From Macrostomum hystrix (taxonomy: Eukaryota; Platyhelminthes; Macrostomidae): 64,000 nt of DNA. Position numbers and translations under genes: made by a program. The notes below the pieces were generated by a model. The model saw only the letters and a program-made list of their open reading frames with translations. It had not been told where the DNA came from and searched no databases. Below are positions 57,582 to 64,000 of this stretch, piece after piece; the stretch's first letter is position 1, and every line of letters begins with the position of its first letter. The stretch covers positions 9,890,001 through 9,954,000 of the forward strand of contig CATNEN010000039.1 in assembly GCA_950097015.1 (NCBI GenBank), in the 5' to 3' direction.

Positions 57582-60500
57582 GTGGCAGCAGCAGCAGCAG
57601 CAGGTGGATTTACCACCATCCCGGACTGCTCGCGGGGCCCGCTCGACATCGCAGCTTGTACGGTCCACCTGAAAGGTACTGGGAACACCACCCTGGTCAG
57701 CGTGTACGCCCCGCCCACCAGCAGTCAGAGGCCGGGCGAGCACTGGACCCCCGACTTCTCGGCCATTCCCACCACCGGCAACAGCTGCGTGGTCGGCGGC
57801 GATTTCAACGCGCACGGCAGCTGGGACACCAACTGCACCGAGGACGCTCGCGGCGTGGCCCTGGAGCTCTGGGCCGCCGACCGCCAGCTCCAGCTCTGCA
57901 ACCGCCCAGGAGTCAGCACTAGGATCAACCCGGCCACTGGCGGCAAGTCCGCGCCCGACTCAACCTGGGCTAGGGGGGCCCTTTGCCAGACCGTGTGCTA
58001 TTCCTGGAAGGTCGACTCCGACCTCGGCTCCGACCACCTGCCGATCCTTTTCGCTATTCAAGCCGAAAAACTTCGTCCAGGTCCGCGCCATACCCAATGG
58101 TCCTTCAAGAAGGCGGACTGGACCCGGTTTAAGGATAGCCTCAACGCAGCGAGAGGAACTACCGACGGCCGCGCCCGCCACTCGGAGAGCGCCTACAGGT
58201 CCCTCTGCAAGGACATCCTCAAGGCCGCCGCCGACTCCATTCCCAGAGGATCCCGCAAGGGCAAAGAGAAATCCTTCTGGAACGCAGCTTGTGACGCCGC
58301 TCTTAAATCCTGCCAAGAGGCCCGCCTCAGGACCGAGCTTGCTCCATCCGAGACCAACGTCGTGGATCTGAATCGAGCCCGAAGGGACTTCCGCTCCACT
58401 GTGGCCAACGCCAAACGCGACCACTGGAGCCATACCTGCGAGAGCCTTACCATCAACTCCGACCTTTTTAAACTTGCTCGGTCCCTGCGTGGCGATGCCC
58501 CAGCGGCCCGCTCCAGTGCCTGCATCAGTTTCACGACTGAGCGTGGACACCAGCACACGGCCGTGAGCGACCGCCAAAAGGCCGAGCTCTTCGCCGGCAT
58601 CTACGCCGCCGAGTCCCGCCTTGAAAAGGGCACAGACGACATTTCTACCCGCAGAGAAGCCAACGCGTACCTCCGCTCCTGCCGCAGGGCGGCCGGCCAC
58701 AATGACGCCGAGAGCGACTTCTCCATCGTCGAGCTCCGTGCCGCGATCAGGCGCCTCAAATCCGGAAAAAGCGCCGGGCCGGATGAGATCTGCAACGAGA
58801 TGCTCAAGCAGCTCCCCCCGGCGGCAGAACAGCGCCTCCTCGCGATCTTTAACGCTGTGTGGAACGGCGCCCCGATCCCGACCGGCTGGAAGCGCGCAAC
58901 CATCGTGCCCATCCCCAAGAAGGGCAAAGACCTCGCGTCGCCCACGTCGTACCGCCCCATCGCGTTGACCAGCTGCGTGGCCAAGACCGCCGAGCGGATG
59001 ATCCAACGGCGCCTCAGCTGCTGGCTTGAGCGCAACGGCATCCTCGCCCCGGAACAGGCGGGTTTCCGGATCGGGCGGAGCACCGAAGAAATCTTAGCTC
59101 ACGTCTGCCAATCCGTGTTCGACGGACTGGAGGCCAGCCCGGCGCTCCGTTCGGCCCTTGTCCTGCTCGACTTTCGCCGTGCTTACAACCGCGTATGGCT
59201 CCGTGCCCTCTGCATTAAACTCCGCAACGCCGGTGTGCCGCCGCGCTTCACGCTCTGGATCTACAGATTCCTCCGCGACCGCCGTGCCACTGTCCGCTGG
59301 GGCGCCAGTCGCAGCCGCGAGCGCTGCTTTGAGGAAGGCCTCCCACAAGGCAGCGTCATCGCCCCGCTGTTGTGGCTTATCTATATTAACGATCTCCCCA
59401 CTGCCGTCTCTCTGGCCAGCCCCAGCTGCAATATCAACCTGTACGCTGACGACAGTAGTCTCCTGGCTACCCAGCGCAAGCTTACCGACTGCAGCAACAT
59501 CCTCCAGCCAGCGATCGACGCAGTCGTCAGGTGGTGCAAAAGGTGGAAGGTCCTGCTCAGCCTCGAGAAGTGTGAATACTCCACCTTCACCCTCTGCCCT
59601 TCGGAGACCAACGGTAAAGTCCGCCTTCCGCTCACCATCGATGGCAACGACCTTGCTTTCAACCCGCACCCGCGCCTCCTGGGTGTGACCCTCGACGGCC
59701 AGTTGACCTTCAGCAAGCACGGCACAGAGATCCGGCAGCGAATGGCCCAGCGCCGCCGAGCACTAGCGGCCATCGCGCACCGCAGCAACGGGGCCGACGC
59801 CCGAACTCTGAGGACGATTTACACCGCCACCATCCGCGCCTGCGCTGACTATGGCAGCGCCATCTGGCTCACCGGCGCCTCTCCCAGCACACGGCAGAGC
59901 GTGGAGCGCCAGCAAAACATCTGCGCCCGCCTCATCACTGGCTGCTGCAGCACTACGCCTAACAGCTCGTCCCTGCGACTAGCCAACCTGCCACCGATCG
60001 GCACTGTGGCCATCGAGCGCGCCGCTAACCTCTTCGAGCGCATCGCGAGACTCCCTGCGAACTGCCCATCATTCCAAACGGCCCATCGCGAAACTCGTCC
60101 ACGCCTTAAGTGTCGCAGTTTCGAGGAGCCGCCCGAGGACCCCGTCGCTGACACCGAACCGGCCGCAGCCCGCCTCCTGGACCTCGATCGCACCCGCCGT
60201 TTCCGCGGCTGCTGGCGCCGTGCAGCCAGCGAATTGCCCATCTCCAGCACTATTCGCCAGCTCCCTCGGGAGATGCCCTCGTGGCCGCCCCCTTGGAACT
60301 TTAAACGCGAGGGCGACGTCAGCTTCGATTTCAGCGCCCGGACAGTCAGCCGCACTGCACCGGCGGAAGCCCGCGCTGAGGCGGCCGCCGCCAGCATCGC
60401 TAGAGCCAGGCAAGCGGAAGCCACGGCCTGGACGGACGGCTCCGCAAGTGGCGGGTGCCGAAACGGCGGAGGTGCCGCCGTCATTCATTTCAACAACTCC

Positions 60501-61232
60501 ATCACCTGCGTTCACAAACCGGCGGGGTCCATCTGCAGCAGCTTCCAGGCGGAGCTCGTTGCCATTCACGCCGCCCTGGCTTTCTGTCACAATGAAGCGG
60601 CCCCCGGGCCCAAAAGCATCGCCGTCCTGAGCGACAGCCTTAGCGCGCTGTCTGCCCTCGAACAAGGACCGCTCAGCCAGTCGACCACGGTGGGGGAAGC
60701 TTGCTGGAGCATCATCACCGCCAGCGAAGCTTCTTTCGCCTTCATCTGGGTCCCCGGCCACGCCGGCATCGACGGCAACGACGCTGCGGACGCGGCAGCC
60801 GCCGAAGCCGCAGCCCAGGACCAAGCCAACTCTGCAATCAGCCTGTCGGCAGCCCGTGCTGCTATTCGCCGCGGACGCCAGGAACTTGACTATCAGATCC
60901 TTGGGCCACCGCTCCGCCCCACTGACCCTGGTCGATCGAGACTCGAGTTCGTTACGATCAACCAACTCCGAGCCGGGGTCAGCACCATCTGTGGCGTAAC
61001 GCGACAACGACTTGGCCTGCAGGACGACGACATCTGCCGAGACTGCGGCGCCACAGACACCACGGACCACGTCCTGCATCACTGCCCTAGGGGCGACGCG
61101 GCCCGTCACCGCATCTTCGGCACTGACGACCCCCTGACCGGCCCCGCCGGGAAGATTATTGCCTACCTCCGCGACATGGGGCGTTGGCCCCCGCCAATAT
61201 TAGCGCCGATGCGCTACCGGCGAGCTGAGTAA
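57582..61232 (+). CDS. Non-LTR retrotransposon ORF2 with RNase H (5'-truncated)
   Basis: One uninterrupted frame of 1216 codons. Residues 1-160: C-terminal half of an AP-type endonuclease (VVGGDFNAHGSW at about 69, GSDHLPI at about 148); the N-terminal half with its first catalytic residues is missing. Residues about 390-760: reverse transcriptase (YRPIALTSCVAKTAERMI; LDFRRAYNRVW at about 527; GLPQGSVIAPLLW at about 586; YADD at about 620). Residues about 945-1070: RNase H (WTDGSASGG, FQAELVAI, LSDSLSAL, GHAGIDGNDAAD). A Cys/His tail follows (CRDCGATDTTDHVLHHC). This domain order fits the I/R1/LOA/Ingi group of LINEs. The first codons of the open frame are a GCA run encoding poly-Ala at the truncation point. 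No internal stop or frameshift suggests a young copy. Confidence 0.93.
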   Translation: MAAAAAAGGFTTIPDCSRGPLDIAACTVHLKGTGNTTLVSVYAPPTSSQRPGEHWTPDFSAIPTTGNSCVVGGDFNAHGSWDTNCTEDARGVALELWAADRQLQLCNRPGVSTRINPATGGKSAPDSTWARGALCQTVCYSWKVDSDLGSDHLPILFAIQAEKLRPGPRHTQWSFKKADWTRFKDSLNAARGTTDGRARHSESAYRSLCKDILKAAADSIPRGSRKGKEKSFWNAACDAALKSCQEARLRTELAPSETNVVDLNRARRDFRSTVANAKRDHWSHTCESLTINSDLFKLARSLRGDAPAARSSACISFTTERGHQHTAVSDRQKAELFAGIYAAESRLEKGTDDISTRREANAYLRSCRRAAGHNDAESDFSIVELRAAIRRLKSGKSAGPDEICNEMLKQLPPAAEQRLLAIFNAVWNGAPIPTGWKRATIVPIPKKGKDLASPTSYRPIALTSCVAKTAERMIQRRLSCWLERNGILAPEQAGFRIGRSTEEILAHVCQSVFDGLEASPALRSALVLLDFRRAYNRVWLRALCIKLRNAGVPPRFTLWIYRFLRDRRATVRWGASRSRERCFEEGLPQGSVIAPLLWLIYINDLPTAVSLASPSCNINLYADDSSLLATQRKLTDCSNILQPAIDAVVRWCKRWKVLLSLEKCEYSTFTLCPSETNGKVRLPLTIDGNDLAFNPHPRLLGVTLDGQLTFSKHGTEIRQRMAQRRRALAAIAHRSNGADARTLRTIYTATIRACADYGSAIWLTGASPSTRQSVERQQNICARLITGCCSTTPNSSSLRLANLPPIGTVAIERAANLFERIARLPANCPSFQTAHRETRPRLKCRSFEEPPEDPVADTEPAAARLLDLDRTRRFRGCWRRAASELPISSTIRQLPREMPSWPPPWNFKREGDVSFDFSARTVSRTAPAEARAEAAAASIARARQAEATAWTDGSASGGCRNGGGAAVIHFNNSITCVHKPAGSICSSFQAELVAIHAALAFCHNEAAPGPKSIAVLSDSLSALSALEQGPLSQSTTVGEACWSIITASEASFAFIWVPGHAGIDGNDAADAAAAEAAAQDQANSAISLSAARAAIRRGRQELDYQILGPPLRPTDPGRSRLEFVTINQLRAGVSTICGVTRQRLGLQDDDICRDCGATDTTDHVLHHCPRGDAARHRIFGTDDPLTGPAGKIIAYLRDMGRWPPPILAPMRYRRAE

Positions 61233-61470
61233 TCGAAGAAGAAGAAGAAGCAGCAGCAGCGCCGGTTCCAACGGGGATCGTGTGACTCCTTCCACCCGGG
61301 GCATGGTCCAATGTGTCCCGTCTGTGGCCGTGGTTGAAGAATCCGCGTCCTCTCCAGCACGCTGTCAGGAAGAACAGTTGGATCTACTATGAACAAATGC
61401 TTTCCTCTACATTACTCGCAGCTGGTTCATTGTTTGTCAATCTTGATGCACCCGCAGCACCCGACTAGAA
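61233..61470 (+). mobile_element. 3' tail region of the LINE
   Basis: After the stop comes a (GAA)n/(GCA)n run (61234-61258), then GC-rich sequence that can encode CDSFHPGHGPMCPVCGRG, a Cys-rich snippet of unknown origin. It is probably LINE 3'-UTR up to the SINE head at about 61477. Confidence 0.45.
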
Positions 61471-61476
61471 GAAGGG

Positions 61477-62013
61477 GTCAGTTGCAAAGCGGTTAACGCG
61501 TTTGCCTCTCACACCAAGGTACCTGAGCTCGATTCCGCGGCTGGGCCACAGTCATTTGGGGCGCAGCCGCGGTGAGAAGGCTTGGGGGCTTGTCGTGCAA
61601 TTTACACCCTTGAGGGCCAACCTCCAAGGCACAGGGAGAGTGTACACTGCCTGACGATGAGAAAGTCAGGGCAGTTGTGTAAGTGTCATCCTGCGTACAG
61701 TATCTGTGTGCGTGTGTGCTCAGGAGTCAGCAAACCACAGTCATTTGGGGCGCAGCCGCGGTGAGAAGGCTTGGGGGCTTGTCGTGCAATTTACGCCCAT
61801 GAGGGCCAACCTCCAAGGCACAGGGAGAGTGTACACTGCCTGACGATGAGAAAGTCAGGGCAGTTGTGTAAGTGTCATCCTGCGTACAGTATCTGTGTGC
61901 GTGTGTGCTCAGGAGTCAGCGAAATGGGCAGAATTGCTTCCTCTCTGGCAGCGGGTCCAGTGTCACAAAATGATGTCCCATTGTCCGCAGCCCTGCTGCA
62001 ACTATTATTATTA
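61477..62013 (+). mobile_element. tRNA-derived SINE with an internal 189-bp tandem duplication
   Basis: Head ggggtcagttgcaaagcgg and gagctcgattccgcgg, followed by the body twice: the block starting cacagtcatttggggcgc occurs at 61547 and again at 61736 with near identity, then the normal 3' end with ATT repeats. It looks like one SINE with a duplicated body rather than two insertions, because only one head is present. Confidence 0.88.
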
Positions 62014-62364
62014 GTATCCTATGCACCGGGTTTGTACTCTTAGATACTGCATTGACCCTGGTCAAATATCAGGTTTCATCAACCACGACAAAGGAATCTT
62101 GCACAGCTATCTTCGCTGATCCGTGCTTACCAGTTGGGATAAATTTCCACTATTCGTTGTGATAGGATCAGATGTTTTGACTTAATTGGGAAATTTTGTC
62201 GCAGGAATTCAACTAGAATACGCTAAATTTAATGCGCTTATTACACAGCCATGCAGCTGCTTATCAATCGCTTGAAAATGTCTTCCGTTGCAATGAAATG
62301 AGTCTTGAAACCTACGGTAAGAGTGGGATCCTAATCTAATTTGTAGAGGGCGTCCCCTCACCTC

Positions 62365-63072
62365 TTGTCTCTTCATCACAAGTCCCTTCTCCACCTGTCC
62401 CTTCACCATCTGTCCCTTCACCACCTGTCCCTTCACCATCTGTCCCTTCACCATCTGTCCCTTCACCATCTGTCCCTTTACCACCTGTCCCTTCACCATC
62501 TGTCCCTTCACCACCTGTCCCTTTACCACCTGTCCCTTCACCATCTGTCCCTTCACCATCTGTCCCTTCACCATCTGTCCCTTCACCACCTGTCCCTTTA
62601 TCACCTGTCCCTTCACCATCTGTCCCTTCACCATCTGTCCCTTCACCACCTGTCCCTTTACCACCTGTCCCTTTACCACCTGTCCCTTCACCATCTGTCC
62701 CTTCACCACCTGTCCCTTTACCACCTGTCCCTTCACCATCTGTCCCTTCACCATCTGTCCCTTCACCACCTGTCCCTTTACCACCTGTCCCTTTACCACC
62801 TGTCCCTTCACCATCTGTCCCTTCACCATCTGTCCCTTCACCACCTGTCCCTTCACCATCTGTCCCTTCACCATCTGTCCCTTCACCACCTGTCCCTTTA
62901 CCACCTGTCCCTTTACCACCTGTCCCTTCACCATCTGTCCCTTCACCATCTGTCCCTTCACCACCTGTCCCTTTACCACCTGTCCCTTCACCATCTGTCC
63001 CTTCACCACCTGTCCCTTCACCACCTGTCCCTTCACCACCTGTCCCTTCACCATCTGTCCCTTCACTATCTG
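62365..63072. repeat. Minisatellite, 15 bp unit
   Basis: About 47 copies of tgtcccttcaccacc/tgtcccttcaccatc. The 15-bp period leaves frames of about 400 codons open on both strands (VKGQM and LSLHH repeats); not genes. Confidence 0.97.
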
Positions 63073-63485
63073 TCCCTTCTCCGTCTCTTCATCCACTACC
63101 TGTCTCTTCCCCGCCTCTTCATTCCCTACCTGTCTCTTCCCCGCCTCTTCATTCACTACCTGTCTCTTCCCCGCCTCTTCATTCCCTACCTGTCTCTTCC
63201 CCGCCTCTTCATTCACTACCTGTCTCTTCCCCGCCTCTTCATTCACTACCTGTCTCTTCCCCGCCTCTTCATTCACTACCTGTCTCTTCCCCGCCTCTTC
63301 ATTCCCTACCTGTCTCTTCCCCGCCTCTTCATTCACTACCTGTCTCTTCCCCGCCTCTTCATTCCCTACCTGTCTCTTCCCCGCCTCTTCATTCCCTACC
63401 TGTCTCTTCCCCGCCTCTTCATTCACTACCTGTCTCTTCCCCGCCTCTTCATTCCCTACCTGTCCTTTCCCTGCCTGTCCATTCA
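63073..63485. repeat. Minisatellite, 30 bp unit, continuous with the 15-bp array
   Basis: About 13 copies containing cctgtctcttccccgcctct. The unit looks like two diverged 15-bp units of the neighbouring array fixed as a dimer. Confidence 0.95.
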
Positions 63486-63751
63486 CGACCTGTCCCTTCG
63501 AAATACGATAATTTACTTTATTAATTTGCTACACTTTAATTACAAACATTAGGTTAAAAACAAAGAACAATTTTGGTGTTGAGAAATGCTTGTCTTTCAG
63601 CATTGCCAGCCGTTGTCAAAGCAAATAGGCTAATAATCGTATGTACTCAAATGTGCTCAAATGTACTCAAGTTTGCGCTCACATTCACTAGAGCAGATTT
63701 TGAACCAGCTCTACAACGTCATTGTCGCCTAGCCTGATAGAGGAGTAGAGA

Positions 63752-64000
63752 AGTGAAAAAGAAAAAACACTTTCTGTGCTCGCGAATTTTGAGACTGTGG
63801 ATACTATGGACAGAAATGTACGCGCCGAAGAGAACAGTGTGTGCTCAATGCACAATTGGCATCACCCCACTGTGTTGTTGGCAACTCAGTTGAGCATCTT
63901 ACAGGCCGAATGGCTTCCACTGGCTTCTGACAAAACTAGATTCAAAGAAAACACTTCTTCTGCTTCTGCTTTTAGCTGTCAAAGAGTAGACGTAACCATC
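63752..64000 (+). CDS. Open frame to window end, possible exon
   Basis: An 83-codon frame without a stop runs off the window edge. It includes MDRNVRAEENSVCSMHNWHH and TQLSILQAEWLPL, has mixed composition, and is not repeat-derived. No family is recognised; it could be a true exon or chance. Confidence 0.2.

Noticed and set aside
57960..61109. Antisense frames of 200-350 codons inside the LINE
   Set aside because: Shadow frames of a GC-rich coding sequence; no family motifs.
62209..63552. Open frames of about 400 codons (VKGQM and LSLHH repeats)
   Set aside because: By-product of the 15-bp and 30-bp arrays; open on both strands at once.

Overview
This is nuclear DNA of an animal, seen from spliceosomal introns, animal-type genes (CEP162, TASP1, TGFBRAP1/VPS3, NDUFAF5), a non-LTR retrotransposon, tRNA-derived SINEs, and hAT, mariner and Merlin-like DNA transposons. 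The species cannot be read from the sequence. My best guess is a lophotrochozoan, possibly a flatworm such as Macrostomum: exons are GC-rich, intergenic DNA is AT-rich and packed with repeats, and several genes look as if they start at a splice acceptor, as in spliced-leader trans-splicing. That guess is inference.

Eight protein genes are recognisable and all lie on the minus strand. From left to right they are an FHA-domain gene cut by the window edge (1-633); SDHB, mitochondrial complex II (1878-3805); CEP162, a ciliary transition-zone protein, 12 exons (7491-17355); a secreted sphingomyelinase-D/phospholipase-D-like enzyme in one exon (23251-24369); TASP1, threonine aspartase (26598-30401); NDUFAF5, complex I assembly methyltransferase (31207-34513); GMPPB, GDP-mannose synthesis (36448-38833); and TGFBRAP1/VPS3, endosomal CORVET tethering, 13 exons (40145-51438). 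Exons were joined by hand from GT-AG sites, reading phase and remembered family sequences. Every internal junction keeps frame, and predicted lengths are close to the human proteins. A short plus-strand first exon at 52023 may begin a divergent gene. NDUFAF5 and TASP1 are adjacent in the same orientation and both appear to lack an ATG of their own at the expected start.

The right part is mostly mobile: a hAT-like element (53371-55377) interrupted by a mariner-like element, and a 5'-truncated LINE (57582-61232) with endonuclease, reverse transcriptase and RNase H, flanked by SINEs. A sister hAT copy at 19010-20165 preserves the empty target site of the mariner insertion. A foldback element occupies 4846-5657.

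The most striking property is about 30 different minisatellites. Most introns of SDHB, CEP162, TASP1, NDUFAF5, GMPPB and TGFBRAP1 carry their own private tandem array, so genes are inflated without touching exons. In at least two introns the repeat unit contains the 5' splice donor itself: about 100 tandem donor-like sites lie at 43510-45587, and a duplicated exon-intron junction lies near 9038. Many long open frames in the window are by-products of these arrays and are not genes.
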